Position numbers and translations under genes: made by a program | From: Nitriliruptoraceae bacterium | GTDB lineage: Bacteria > Actinomycetota > Nitriliruptoria > Nitriliruptorales > Nitriliruptoraceae | NCBI GenBank assembly: GCA_007131525.1 | Contig: SLQK01000334.1 | Span: 1-15,654 of the forward strand | Direction of reading: 5' to 3' | Length of the DNA stretch: 15,654 nucleotides | Notes under the pieces: generated by a model | The model's database searches: none | What the model was told of the DNA's origin: nothing | What the model saw: only the letters and a program-made list of their open reading frames with translations | In this document: in pieces, positions 6,554-14,581 of the stretch | How positions within the stretch are numbered: the first letter of the stretch is position 1 | Layout of the letters: each line of letters begins with the position of its first letter

Positions 6554-7359
6554 GGCGCCGTGGCGCGCAGGACCAGCATCCAGACGGTGGAGGGCAGCGG
6601 GCCCGTCAGCTCCCGGATCGCGACACGGCGCAGCCTGTCCTGCATCGGCCGCTCGAGGCCCGCCACGAAGGCCAGGGTGTGGGGCATGTTGAGCCGCCAC
6701 TCGACCGCTCGGTGCGGATCGTCGAGCCCGGCCTCCACCGGCACCGCCGCGACCTCGGCGGTCGCGAAGCCGGCGTCACGGGCGGTGCACACCAGGTTGT
6801 CGGGGTCGCCGGTGAGGCCGGCGACGCGGGCCTTGAAGGTGCCGTACCAGGCCGGGCGGCGGTATCCGAACCGCTCGAGCACCCCTTCGACGACCGCCTT
6901 CGCCGGGTGGTCGTCACCGGTGCGGAAGGTGCTGGCCAGCAGCAGGCCATGACCTCGCAGGACCCGACGGCACTCCGCCAGCGCGCCGAGGAGGTCCGGC
7001 ACGTGGTTGAGGCTGAAGGCGGCGACCACGGCGTCGAAGCCGTCGTCGCGGAAGGGCAGCTGCTGGGCGTCCCCGGCGACCCCGGGCGGCCGCTGTTCGC
7101 GGTCGTGGGCCAGCATCTCGACGGCGAGGTCGAGCCCGACCGGGGTCGCGCCGACCGCCTGCAGGGCGCGGGAGGCCACGCCGGTCCCGGCACCGAGGTC
7201 CAGTACGCGACGCCCCGTCAGCGCCCCGGTGGCCCCCGCCACCAGCGCGTCGGCCATGATCTGGTAGAGCCGCTCCGGACCGCAGGCCCACCCCTGCGCC
7301 GAGCCGGCGTAGGCCGCCCGGATCTCGGCGACCAGCGCGTCGTCCGCCAGATCGCGCAT
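6550..7359 (-). CDS. Class I SAM-dependent methyltransferase, UbiE/type-11-like
   Basis: The product is 269 residues and cytoplasmic, transferring a methyl group from S-adenosylmethionine. VLDLGAGTG at 52-60 is motif I for SAM binding, LDLAVEML at 76-83 carries the acidic residue for the ribose, GDAQQLPF at 96-103 is the adenine-side motif, and FDAVVAAFSLNHV at 108-120 is motif IV. It is most like small-molecule methyltransferases of the UbiE/BioC type. The ATG at 7359 is chosen because it shares its A with the TGA of the kinase gene (TGATG), the classic coupled arrangement, with the purine-rich AGGGGTGG shortly upstream. An in-frame ATG at 7401 lies inside the kinase gene. It is the last gene of the operon. 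The substrate is unknown. Confidence 0.85.
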   Translation of the reverse strand: MRDLADDALVAEIRAAYAGSAQGWACGPERLYQIMADALVAGATGALTGRRVLDLGAGTGVASRALQAVGATPVGLDLAVEMLAHDREQRPPGVAGDAQQLPFRDDGFDAVVAAFSLNHVPDLLGALAECRRVLRGHGLLLASTFRTGDDHPAKAVVEGVLERFGYRRPAWYGTFKARVAGLTGDPDNLVCTARDAGFATAEVAAVPVEAGLDDPHRAVEWRLNMPHTLAFVAGLERPMQDRLRRVAIRELTGPLPSTVWMLVLRATAP

Positions 7360-8384
7360 CACGGGAGCCACCCCTGTGCGGCCGGCACCTGCCCGACCCA
7401 CCAGGCCAGCTCCGCGTCGTCACCGAGCGCCTTCTCCCAGCCGAAGTTGAGCAGCAGGGCGAGCAGGCTCAGGGCGAGCTGCCGTGCCCACCAGCCGGTG
7501 GTGTCGATGCCGTTGCGTTCCAGCGCGGCCCGGTACCGATCGAAGGTCGCTGCCTTGGTCTCCGGCAGTCGTGCCTGGTTGAGGCACGCGTACCAGGCGA
7601 GGTCGTAGCAGCCGGGGCCGACCCCGGGGACGGCCCAGTCGAGCAGGATCGTGCGACCGTCCGGATGGCTGCCCAGGTTGCCGGCCTTCCAGTCCCCGTG
7701 GAGCAGCGTCTGCGGGGTGGCCGCGAGGCCGTCCAGCAGCGGCGTCGGGTCCGCGAGGAGGTCGGCCACCACCGCGGCGGCGTTGGGCGCACGCTCGCGC
7801 AGGCGGCGCCAGCCCTCGGGGACCAGCTCGGTCGGCACCGGGTCGCGGCCACCGCGGGCCCGCTCCGTGACGCCGAGCCCGGGGCCGAACAGCAGCAGAC
7901 GGGTGGACATCGGCAGCAGCGCCGGCGCCGGCGGCGCGTCCCAGAACGCCGCGTGCAGCCGCGCCATGTGCTCCACGAACCGGCGGTGCTGCTCCAGGGG
8001 CAGTGGTGTGTCGCCCTCGGGGACCAGGTGGTCCACCACGTCGTGCATCACCAGCACCGCACCCCGACCCTCCGGGCGCTCGTCCCAGGCCGCGGCGACC
8101 ATGGTGTGGTCGATCGCGGCGGGCAGGCGGTCCAGCCAGCCGTCCTTCCACACCTGGACCGCGCGGATGCCGAGGTCACCGCTGGCCCGCATCACCCAGT
8201 CATCCGCGAGGTGGAGGTGCTTGCAGACGTACCACCGGCCGCCCACCTGGACGCGTTCGAGCCGTGCCCCCGTCTTGCCGTCGCCGGCGCTGAGGGCCGC
8301 GCCGGCGACCTCGCCACCGAACAGCGCCCTCAGCGAGGGTGCGACCTCGCGTCGAGGCGTGTCCGCCTCCGAGCGTCGCCGCAT
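7359..8384 (-). CDS. Aminoglycoside-phosphotransferase-like (APH/EcKinase fold) small-molecule kinase
   Basis: The product is 341 residues. The C-lobe holds the Brenner motif HGDWKAGN at 229-236, with Asp231 the catalytic base and Asn236 a magnesium ligand. It is followed by ILLDWAVPGVGPGCYDLAW at 246-264, where Asp249 is the DFG-equivalent. WYVCKHL at 51-57 supplies the N-lobe lysine (Lys55). These fit ATP-dependent phosphorylation of a hydroxyl on a small molecule. Family members include antibiotic kinases, but also choline, homoserine and metabolite kinases, so resistance is not implied. The ATG at 8384 is preferred because GGAGG stands 10 nt upstream. ATGs at 8456/8453 overlap the SnoaL stop and would add 24/23 residues of low-complexity sequence. 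It is coupled by TGATG to the downstream methyltransferase. Confidence 0.8.
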   Translation of the reverse strand: MRRRSEADTPRREVAPSLRALFGGEVAGAALSAGDGKTGARLERVQVGGRWYVCKHLHLADDWVMRASGDLGIRAVQVWKDGWLDRLPAAIDHTMVAAAWDERPEGRGAVLVMHDVVDHLVPEGDTPLPLEQHRRFVEHMARLHAAFWDAPPAPALLPMSTRLLLFGPGLGVTERARGGRDPVPTELVPEGWRRLRERAPNAAAVVADLLADPTPLLDGLAATPQTLLHGDWKAGNLGSHPDGRTILLDWAVPGVGPGCYDLAWYACLNQARLPETKAATFDRYRAALERNGIDTTGWWARQLALSLLALLLNFGWEKALGDDAELAWWVGQVPAAQGWLP

Positions 8385-8452
8385 CGCCGGCGCACCTCCG
8401 TGCGGGGTCCGGTGGCCACCGTAGGGGGCCGGCGTCGCCGTCGCGCCGCCCA

Positions 8453-8866
8453 TCATGGCTGGACCAGCGGGGCGTCGGTGGCCATCTGCTGCTGCAGCTC
8501 GGGATCCCACACACCCGCGCAGAACAGCGTCTGGGCGACGATGCGACCCGCCTCCACCCGGAGGACGTGCAGTTGCCGGGCGAGCGCACCGGTGCGCACC
8601 TCGCTGTGCTGGCGCCACTGGAACTGCACCAGCAGGTCACCGTCGGCGGTCGGTTCGGCGTCGAAGCGCTCGAAGCGTCCCGGACCGGGCAGCGCACCGC
8701 CGGTGATCCGGGCCACCTCGGTGCGGCCGATGACCTGGAACCGCCAGTTGGGTACGTGCGCGTCGAGCAGCACGTCGGGGTGGTAGAGGGTCGCCAGCGT
8801 CGTGAGGTCCTGCCGTTCCACCGCGTCGCGGTAGCGGACGGCGAGGTCGTCGGTGTCGGTCATCAT
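8453..8866 (-). CDS. SnoaL-like (NTF2-fold) protein
   Basis: The product is 137 residues, the usual size of a single NTF2-fold domain. VRYRDAVERQDLTTLATLYHPDV at 10-32 is the standard N-terminal helix pair, with H29, P30 and D31 at the cone mouth. FERFDAEPTADGDLLVQFQW and RQLHVLRVEAGRIV follow as the curved sheet. SnoaL relatives include polyketide cyclases, epoxide hydrolases, isomerases and non-catalytic binding proteins. No family-specific catalytic set is clear here. A good AGGAG lies 4-7 nt before the paired ATGs at 8866/8863, so I start there. An ATG at 8917 overlaps the upstream methyltransferase stop by ATGA and would add 17 residues rich in proline. It is the second gene of the four-gene operon. 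Confidence 0.75.
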   Translation of the reverse strand: MMTDTDDLAVRYRDAVERQDLTTLATLYHPDVLLDAHVPNWRFQVIGRTEVARITGGALPGPGRFERFDAEPTADGDLLVQFQWRQHSEVRTGALARQLHVLRVEAGRIVAQTLFCAGVWDPELQQQMATDAPLVQP

Positions 8867-8913
8867 GTCGCTCCTGGTATCCGAGGGTGGTGGGGCCGGG
8901 GTGGGTGTGCGCG

Positions 8914-9987
8914 TCATGGGCGGGCCTCGATGATCAGGTTGAAGGGCGTCTGGGTGGCGACCCTGCGGTGGCTGAAGCCGGCGGCGGCGAGCACCTCGAG
9001 CAGTTGGTTCGGGCCGGCCTGCGCACCGAGGGCGGCCGCCCCGTCCTGGTCCAGGCTGCTCGGGGTGCACAGGAAGACCGAGCCGGCGTAGAACAGTCGA
9101 CCGATGGGGTTGCAGTTGTCGGCGAGCGCATCGCCGGCGCGGGGTTCCACGATCAGGACCGACCCGCCCTCGGCCAGTGCCTCGCGGGCCCGGCGGGCGG
9201 CGGCGACCGGATCGCCCATGTCGTGCAGGCAGTCGAAGAAGCACACGAGGTCGTAGCCCTCGCCCGGCAGCTGGTCGGCAGCCGCCACCTCGAAGGCCAC
9301 CCGGTCCCCGACGCCCGCATCCGCGGCGGCCTTCGCCGCGGTGGCGATCGAGGCTCCGTGCGCGTCGACGCCGAGGTAGCGGGACGCCGGGTAGGCCTCG
9401 GCCAGCACGATCGTCGAGGCACCGTGGCCGCAGCCGACGTCGGCGACCCGTGCGCCCGCGCGCAAGCGCTCGTCCACGCCCTCCAGGGCGGGGATCCACT
9501 CCTGCACGAGCTGGTGCCGGTAGAGCGGGGCGAAGATGCGTTCGACGCCGTGGTACAGGCGCGGGTCGTGCTCGTGCCAGCCGATCCCCGCGCCCGTGCG
9601 GAAGGCGTTGACGGCACGGTCGGCGCTGGCCCAGGCGGCCGCGATGACCGCGAAGATGCCGGCGACGTCCACGGGGCCTGTCGGGTCGGCGAGAACGGCG
9701 GCGTGCTCGTCGGGCAGCTCGAAGGTGTCCTCCTGCGCGTGGTGGTGGACGTAGCCCCCGGCGGCCTGGTTGGCCAGCCACTCCCGCACGTAGCGCGGGT
9801 GGGTGTCGGTGCGTCGGGCCAGCTCGACGGCGGTCAGGGGCCCGGCGCCGGTCATGGCCGCATAGAGCCCCAGGACGTCACCGAGGTAGCAGCAGGCCGC
9901 GGACTCCGCGGCGGCCGCTTCGGACACGACCAGGCCCTGGAAGGCCTCGAGCCGGTGCTGGTCGAGCGTGCGGTGGTCGATGGTCAT
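8914..9987 (-). CDS. Winged-helix plus class I SAM methyltransferase (two-domain, O-methyltransferase-like)
   Basis: The product is 357 residues. Residues 1-85 form an N-terminal helical/winged-helix domain (LGDVLGLYAAM; TAVELARRTDTHPRYVREWL) as in dimeric O-methyltransferases, where it helps dimerisation and closes the substrate pocket; it is not necessarily DNA-binding. The catalytic part has motif I VADVGCGHGAS at 181-191, Asp208 in YLGVDAH for the SAM ribose, and YDLVCFFDCLHDMGDP at 245-260. Many actinobacterial proteins of this length and order are annotated only as methyltransferases. The ATG at 9987 has GGAGG 10 nt upstream, and the frame before it is not coding-like. It is the first gene of the operon running down to 6550, 112 nt after the SARP regulator, and lies behind the candidate SARP operator at 10028-10070. 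Confidence 0.85.
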   Translation of the reverse strand: MTIDHRTLDQHRLEAFQGLVVSEAAAAESAACCYLGDVLGLYAAMTGAGPLTAVELARRTDTHPRYVREWLANQAAGGYVHHHAQEDTFELPDEHAAVLADPTGPVDVAGIFAVIAAAWASADRAVNAFRTGAGIGWHEHDPRLYHGVERIFAPLYRHQLVQEWIPALEGVDERLRAGARVADVGCGHGASTIVLAEAYPASRYLGVDAHGASIATAAKAAADAGVGDRVAFEVAAADQLPGEGYDLVCFFDCLHDMGDPVAAARRAREALAEGGSVLIVEPRAGDALADNCNPIGRLFYAGSVFLCTPSSLDQDGAAALGAQAGPNQLLEVLAAAGFSHRRVATQTPFNLIIEARP

Positions 9988-10027
9988 GGGCGCGCATCCT
10001 CCCGGTGGCGTGCTGTGGACGCTGCCC

Positions 10028-10070
10028 ACCATGGGGGTCACCGGTTGCACGGCGGCTGCGTTCCGGCTGC
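10028..10070 (-). promoter_or_regulatory. Candidate SARP operator and promoter of the methyltransferase operon
   Basis: On the minus strand, heptamers GCAGCCG (10070-10064), GCAGCCG (10059-10053) and GCAACCG (10048-10042) repeat at exact 11-bp steps. Eight bases after the last comes CATGGT (10033-10028), a possible -10. Start of transcription would fall near 10021, leaving a leader of about 34 nt that contains the ribosome site. Direct heptamers with 4-bp spacers placed about 8 bp before the -10 are the known binding layout of SARP regulators. Read one base earlier, the repeats are TGCAGCC, CGCAGCC and TGCAACC, close to the site upstream of 15505. The same bases also form part of an inverted repeat. 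Confidence 0.5.
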
Positions 10071-10093
10071 ACCGGCGACCGCCGGCTGCAACC
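10043..10093. repeat. Long inverted repeat after the SARP gene, possible terminator
   Basis: GGTTGCA plus CGGCGG (10043-10055) pairs with CCGCCGG-CTGCAACC (10079-10093), giving 13 paired bases with a 2-nt bulge around a loop of about 23 nt. It starts 7 nt after the end of the regulator gene on the minus strand, as a terminator would. It has no T-tract. It overlaps the three direct heptamers, so the two readings compete. Confidence 0.45.
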
Positions 10094-10099
10094 CGTCGC

Positions 10100-13087
10100 T
10101 CAGCCTGACCGCAGGTCGTCGAGGACCCCCAGCGCCAGCTGCACCGTCTCCGGGGCGCTGAGCTGACGGCCGTGGGCCGCTGCCGCCTCGGCGGCAGCCG
10201 TGCCGAGCCGTCGTCGCAGTCCGCTCCAGGCCTCCGCGAGACGCGCCGCCTCGACGCCGTAGCTCGGGGGTGCCGCGTCGGCGACCGCGCCGTGCAACGT
10301 CGCTGCCGGCTGATCAGCACCGACGCGGGCCAGCAGTTCCACCAGATTGCGCAGGGTCGTCAGCTGATGGGTCCAGTCGCCGAGGCGACGCCAGTGGGCC
10401 ACCACCTCGGCGAACAGCTCCAGGGCGCGCCGCTCCTCGCCGGTGCGTCCCAGCAGCGAGGCCAGCGAGACCATGGCGATCCCCTGCGCAGCCCGTCCGT
10501 CCACCCGTCGTGCGGCGGCGATCGCCGCCTCGAGGCAGGAGCGCGCCGCCGCGGGGTCCACCTGCAACAGCGCCTCGCCCCGGCTGTAGAGGGCGTGGGC
10601 GAGCAGCGTGTCGCTGCCGACGGCGCGCGCGGTGGCCTCCAAGGCCTCGGCCTCGGCGACGGCGGCGGTCGACGCGCCCTGGTAGCTGAGCGCGAGGACC
10701 CGGAGCATGCGGTTCACGGCCCGGTAGTACTCCTCCCCGGGTTCGCCCCGCAGCCCCGGCCACGCCCCGGTCAGGGCGAGCACGTCATCGAGGCGTCCCT
10801 CGTACAGGGCAGTGGTCGCCAGGGCCTGGCGGGCCCAGGTCCCCGTCAGGCTGGTGGGGGCGACCCGCGCCAGCGCCGTCTCCGCGTAGCGTCGCGCACG
10901 GGCGAGATCGCCACGACGGGTCGCCCCCCGCGCGGCGGTGGCCAGGGCCGCCGGGTAGGTGGGCTGCTGCCCGGCCCCCGGGAGGGCCAGGGCACGCTCG
11001 GTCCAGCGGAACATCTCGTCACGCTGCCGGTGGCCGATGTAGTCGCGCAGCGCCACCGGCAGACGCAACGCCGCCTCCACGTCGCCGGCCGCGACGAGCC
11101 AGGCATGTGCCAGGCGGAGGTCGTCGATCGCGCTGTCGATGCGCGCCAGCGCCGCGTGCTCGTGGCGACCCCGCACGAGGGGACCGACCTCCTCGGCGAA
11201 GGCGACGTGGTAGACGGCGTGGGCGTGCCGCAGGCGCTCGGTCCCCGCCTGGTCCTCGAGCCGTTCGGCACCGAACACCCGCAGGGTCTCCAGCAGCCGG
11301 TACCGCGTCGCCGCCTCGCCGTGGTCGACCGTGACCAGCGACCGATCGACCAGGTGGGCGAGGAGACCGGCGACGGCCGACGTGGGGATCGCCTCGTCCG
11401 CGCAGACCTGCTCCGCCGCCGTGAGCTCGAAGGCACCGGCGAACACCGACAGGCGGTCGAACAGGGCCGCCTCACGGGCGTCGAGGGCGTCGTAGGTCCA
11501 GCGCACCACGGCCTCCAGGGTGCGGTGCCGTCCGGTCGCGCCCTGTGGTCCCCCGGTCAGCAGCTCGAAGCGCTGCCCGAGGCGTGCCAGCAGGTCGGCC
11601 ACACCGATGGCGCGAACGCGTGCCGCCGCCAGCTCGATCGCCAGCGGCATGCCGTCGAGACCTCGGCAGAGCTCCCCGACGGCCGCCGCGTTGTCCTCGG
11701 TCAGCTCGAAGGCGGGTTCCGCCCCCTGTGCGCGCGCGACGAACAGTGCGCCCGCGGGGGAGGCGGCCACCTCGGCACAGCTGTCACCCGCCCGTGGGAC
11801 CGCCAGCGGCGCAAGGTGCCACACCCGTTCGCTCGACAGGCGCAGTGGCTCCCGGGAGGTGGCCAGCACCACGACGTTGGGGCAGGCGGCCAGCACGGCC
11901 TCCACGATCGGCGCGACCGCGGCCAGCAGGTGCTCGCAGTTGTCCACCACCAGCAGCACCCGGCGCTCACCCAGGACGGCCAGCAGCACCTCGACGGCCG
12001 GGCGGCCACCGCGATAACGAGCCCCAAGGGCGTCGATCAGGACCGTTGCCACGGCCTCGGGGTCGCGGATCGCGGCCAGCGGGCAGATCGCGGTCCCGTC
12101 GGGGAACCGGTCGCCCACCTCGGTGGCGATCCGCTGCGCGAGCCGGGTCTTGCCCACGCCGCCGGGTCCGAGCAGCGTCAGCAGTGGCGTGGTCCCCACC
12201 AGCTCGGCGATGCCGGCGAGGTCCCCGTCGCGGCCGATGAGCTCGACGGCCCTGGGCGGTCGACGGGACGTCTGCGTGGTGGTCGGGGTGCCTGCGGATC
12301 GCGTCGCTGGTGACGTGGGGATCGTCACCCCGCCCGCGAGTTCGGCGTCCTGACGGAGCAGCCGTTCGTGCAGGCGCTGCAACTGCGGCGACGGGTCGAT
12401 GCCGGCCGCCTCGCGAAGCTGCGCCTGCAGCCGGCGGTAGGTGGCCAGGGACTCGGCCTGGTGGCCGGCCCGGTACAGCGCCACCATGAGCTGGCCATGG
12501 GCACGCTCGTCGAGCCTGTCTCGGGACACGATCGCCTCGAGCTCACCGATCACGGCCTCGTGCTCGCCGAGGGCGATCCGCGCGTCGATGTGCTCGGCGG
12601 TGGCCGCGGTCCGCAGCTGCTCGAGGCGCAGCGCCTCCTCATGGACCAGGTCGTGCGACGCGAGGTCGGCGAAGGCTGGACCGCGCCACAGCGCGAGGGC
12701 CTGCTCGAGCCGCTCGGCGGCTGCACCCGGATCGGTGGTGGCCGCCGCACGGGCCTCGTCGGTCAGCACCTCGAAGTGATCGGCGTCCACGGTCTCCGGC
12801 GATCGCGCCACGCGGTAGCCGTTCCCGGTGGAGGTGACGGCCTCGGTCCCTCCCGCTGCGAGCGCCCGCAGGTCGCGGCGCAGGCGGGAGACGTAGCTCT
12901 GCAGGGTCTTCCTGGCGGTGGGTGGTGGGCGGGGACCCCACAACCCGTCGATCAGCCGCTCGGTCGACACCACCTCGCCGCGGGCCGCGAGCAGCGCTGC
13001 GGCGATCGTGCGCTGCCGGTCGCCACCGAGGTCGCTCCATCGATCCCCGGCTCTGGCTCCCACGGGCCCGAGCACCTGCCAACGCAT
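10100..13087 (-). CDS. AfsR/SARP-family transcriptional regulator (OmpR-type DBD, BTAD, NB-ARC, TPR)
   Basis: The product is 995 residues, matching large AfsR-like regulators. Residues 1-95 form an OmpR-type winged helix (STERLIDGLWG; ARKTLQSYVSRLRRDL). Residues about 101-245 form the bacterial transcriptional activator domain (FEVLTDEARAAA; LATYRRLQAQL). A Thr/Pro-rich linker follows, then an NB-ARC ATPase with Walker A GPGGVGKTR at 307-315, Walker B VLLVVDNCEH at 377-386, ATSREPLRL at 409-417, and the GLPL-type GMPLAIELAAAR at 479-490. The part after about residue 640 is helical and TPR-like. Such proteins activate secondary-metabolite or accessory genes by binding direct heptamer repeats overlapping the -35 region. 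Candidate sites of that form lie upstream of 9987 and 15505. The ATG at 13087 appears leaderless, with no ribosome site. It is flanked on the same strand by the oxidase and the methyltransferase operon. Confidence 0.88.
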   Translation of the reverse strand: MRWQVLGPVGARAGDRWSDLGGDRQRTIAAALLAARGEVVSTERLIDGLWGPRPPPTARKTLQSYVSRLRRDLRALAAGGTEAVTSTGNGYRVARSPETVDADHFEVLTDEARAAATTDPGAAAERLEQALALWRGPAFADLASHDLVHEEALRLEQLRTAATAEHIDARIALGEHEAVIGELEAIVSRDRLDERAHGQLMVALYRAGHQAESLATYRRLQAQLREAAGIDPSPQLQRLHERLLRQDAELAGGVTIPTSPATRSAGTPTTTQTSRRPPRAVELIGRDGDLAGIAELVGTTPLLTLLGPGGVGKTRLAQRIATEVGDRFPDGTAICPLAAIRDPEAVATVLIDALGARYRGGRPAVEVLLAVLGERRVLLVVDNCEHLLAAVAPIVEAVLAACPNVVVLATSREPLRLSSERVWHLAPLAVPRAGDSCAEVAASPAGALFVARAQGAEPAFELTEDNAAAVGELCRGLDGMPLAIELAAARVRAIGVADLLARLGQRFELLTGGPQGATGRHRTLEAVVRWTYDALDAREAALFDRLSVFAGAFELTAAEQVCADEAIPTSAVAGLLAHLVDRSLVTVDHGEAATRYRLLETLRVFGAERLEDQAGTERLRHAHAVYHVAFAEEVGPLVRGRHEHAALARIDSAIDDLRLAHAWLVAAGDVEAALRLPVALRDYIGHRQRDEMFRWTERALALPGAGQQPTYPAALATAARGATRRGDLARARRYAETALARVAPTSLTGTWARQALATTALYEGRLDDVLALTGAWPGLRGEPGEEYYRAVNRMLRVLALSYQGASTAAVAEAEALEATARAVGSDTLLAHALYSRGEALLQVDPAAARSCLEAAIAAARRVDGRAAQGIAMVSLASLLGRTGEERRALELFAEVVAHWRRLGDWTHQLTTLRNLVELLARVGADQPAATLHGAVADAAPPSYGVEAARLAEAWSGLRRRLGTAAAEAAAAHGRQLSAPETVQLALGVLDDLRSG

Positions 13088-13099
13088 GACCGAACCCTA
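13088..13099 (-). promoter_or_regulatory. Candidate -10 of a leaderless promoter for the SARP regulator
   Basis: On the minus strand TAGGGT (13099-13094) is followed by six bases and then the ATG at 13087, placing +1 on the start codon. TANNNT followed by 6-7 nt and ATG is the usual actinobacterial leaderless pattern. A weak TTCCCT stands 17 bp upstream as -35. No Shine-Dalgarno sequence is present before 13087. Confidence 0.5.
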
Positions 13100-13159
13100 C
13101 GGGGGTCGGGCGCGGGAGGGAACCGCCGATCCGTGCGGTGACGCGGCCGGCACCGGTCC

Positions 13160-14581
13160 TCAGCTGGGTGCCACGTTCTGGTGGAGGCGGAACCGGTTGT
13201 CCGGGTCCATCCGGCGCTTGATGGCTCGCAGCCGGTCGAGGTTCGCCGCACCGTGGGCGGTCTGCAGCGTCGCCTCGCGGTCCTCGAGGAAGCCCGGGAA
13301 GTTGAGGTACTCCCGGCCGGTCGACAGCTCCTCGAAGGCGTCGACGCAGTCACGCGTCCAGGCGAGGTTGGCGTCGTCATCGGCCGGATCCTCCCAGTTC
13401 GACTCCACCGCGAGGAGGAAGGGGGCGCTGCGATCGCCGTAGGCGGTCGCAGCGGGCTCGACCCGGGACAGCGCGCCGCCGAGGTGCCACAGGTCGAGGG
13501 TGGTGCGCAGGGAGGGCCGGGTCATGGTCCAGGCGATCGTGCGCTCGATCACCTCGTCGGAGAGCCCGGGCAGGTGGAGCGACCGCCAGTAGTAGCGGTC
13601 CCCGTCGGGGTAGTCGGCATCGAACAGCTGCTGCAGTTCGACGAAGGGCACCGGGCCGCTCAGGTCGGCGATCGGGGCGGCGAGCTGGCGGGAGGGCCGC
13701 GTGAGATCCTCGCCGCGGTCGGTGTCGGTCGCAGCGCAGGCCACGATGATCACGCAGGGCTCGCCCCAGTGCTCCTCGGGGATGTGCTCCTCCTCCGGCA
13801 CGCTGCCGCACACCACCAGCGAGGACACCTCGTCGGCGAGGTCGTCGGTCCAGTCGCGGTAGCCGCGCAGCACCTGCTCCGCTGCGTCGAGGGGGTAGAC
13901 GGCGAAGGCCATGAACACCTCAGGCCCGACGGGGTGGAGGCGGTAGGTGAACTCGGTCACGACCCCGAGGTTCCCGCCGCCGCCCCGCAGGGCCCACAGC
14001 AGCTCCGGGTCGCGATCCTCATCGACCTGGTGCACGGTGCCGTCGGCGGCGACCAGCGTCGCAGCGACCAGGTTGTCGCAGGTCAGCCCGTGCTTGCGGC
14101 GGAGCCACCCGATCCCGCCGCTCAGGGTCAGCCCGCCGATCCCGGTCGCCGACACGACCCCGCCCGGCGCGGCCAGTCCGTGGCGCTGGGTGGCCGCATC
14201 GAGGTGGCCGAACGTCGCGCCGCCACCGGCCCGGGCGCGCCGCCGCTCCGCGTCCACCTCGACGTGGTGCAGGGGTGACAGGTCGACCACGAGGGCGCCG
14301 TCGGCACCAGCCGTGCCGGCGACGTTGTGGCCGCCCCCGCGGACCGCGAGCAGCAGGTCGTGGTCGGCGGCGAACCGGACGGCCACGCGGACATCGTCGG
14401 TCCCGGCACAGCGGGCGATCGCGGCCGGGTGACGGTCGGTCATGCCGTTCCACAGCGCGCGGGCGGCGTCGTAGCCGGCATCGTCGCGGCGGAGCAGCTC
14501 GCCGCGCAGCTGGCCGGCGAGGGTGTCGAGGTGGTCGTCGAGGTCGACGGTCGTGCCCTGCAGGGTGGTCAGTGTGGTCAT
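13160..14581 (-). CDS. BBE-type FAD-linked oxidase (6-hydroxynicotine-oxidase/berberine-bridge family)
   Basis: The product is 473 residues, full length for the family. VRGGGHNVAG at 80-89 gives His85, the residue that binds the FAD 8-alpha methyl covalently. GGLTLSGGIGWLRRKHGLTCDNL at 149-171 is the second flavin-contacting region. The cysteine that bicovalent members carry just before this segment is absent, so a single His linkage is predicted. RMDPDNRFRLHQNV near 457-470 is the BBE C-terminal motif. The enzyme should oxidise an alcohol, amine or sugar-type substrate and pass electrons to oxygen. No signal peptide is seen, so a cytoplasmic location is likely. The ATG at 14581 has AAGGAG 8 nt upstream. 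It lies 90 nt after the GNAT gene and 72 nt before the SARP gene on the same strand, compatible with a shared transcript. Substrate unknown. Confidence 0.85.
   Translation of the reverse strand: MTTLTTLQGTTVDLDDHLDTLAGQLRGELLRRDDAGYDAARALWNGMTDRHPAAIARCAGTDDVRVAVRFAADHDLLLAVRGGGHNVAGTAGADGALVVDLSPLHHVEVDAERRRARAGGGATFGHLDAATQRHGLAAPGGVVSATGIGGLTLSGGIGWLRRKHGLTCDNLVAATLVAADGTVHQVDEDRDPELLWALRGGGGNLGVVTEFTYRLHPVGPEVFMAFAVYPLDAAEQVLRGYRDWTDDLADEVSSLVVCGSVPEEEHIPEEHWGEPCVIIVACAATDTDRGEDLTRPSRQLAAPIADLSGPVPFVELQQLFDADYPDGDRYYWRSLHLPGLSDEVIERTIAWTMTRPSLRTTLDLWHLGGALSRVEPAATAYGDRSAPFLLAVESNWEDPADDDANLAWTRDCVDAFEELSTGREYLNFPGFLEDREATLQTAHGAANLDRLRAIKRRMDPDNRFRLHQNVAPS

Noticed and set aside
6529..7608. 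359-residue plus-strand open frame
   Set aside because: It is antisense to the methyltransferase and kinase genes, whose motifs are complete on the minus strand. Its composition is that of reverse-complement coding DNA.
7359..8384. Antibiotic-resistance determinant
   Set aside because: The APH fold is shared by many metabolite kinases, and nothing in the sequence or the neighbours identifies an antibiotic substrate.
10172..12313. 713-residue open frame on the plus strand antisense to the SARP gene
   Set aside because: It is an artefact of high GC. The minus-strand frame carries all SARP and NB-ARC motifs, while this frame is Arg/Gly/Gln-rich without any recognisable domain.
13181..14278. 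365-residue plus-strand open frame
   Set aside because: It is antisense to the BBE oxidase, which has the FAD-binding His motif and the C-terminal BBE motif in the opposite frame.
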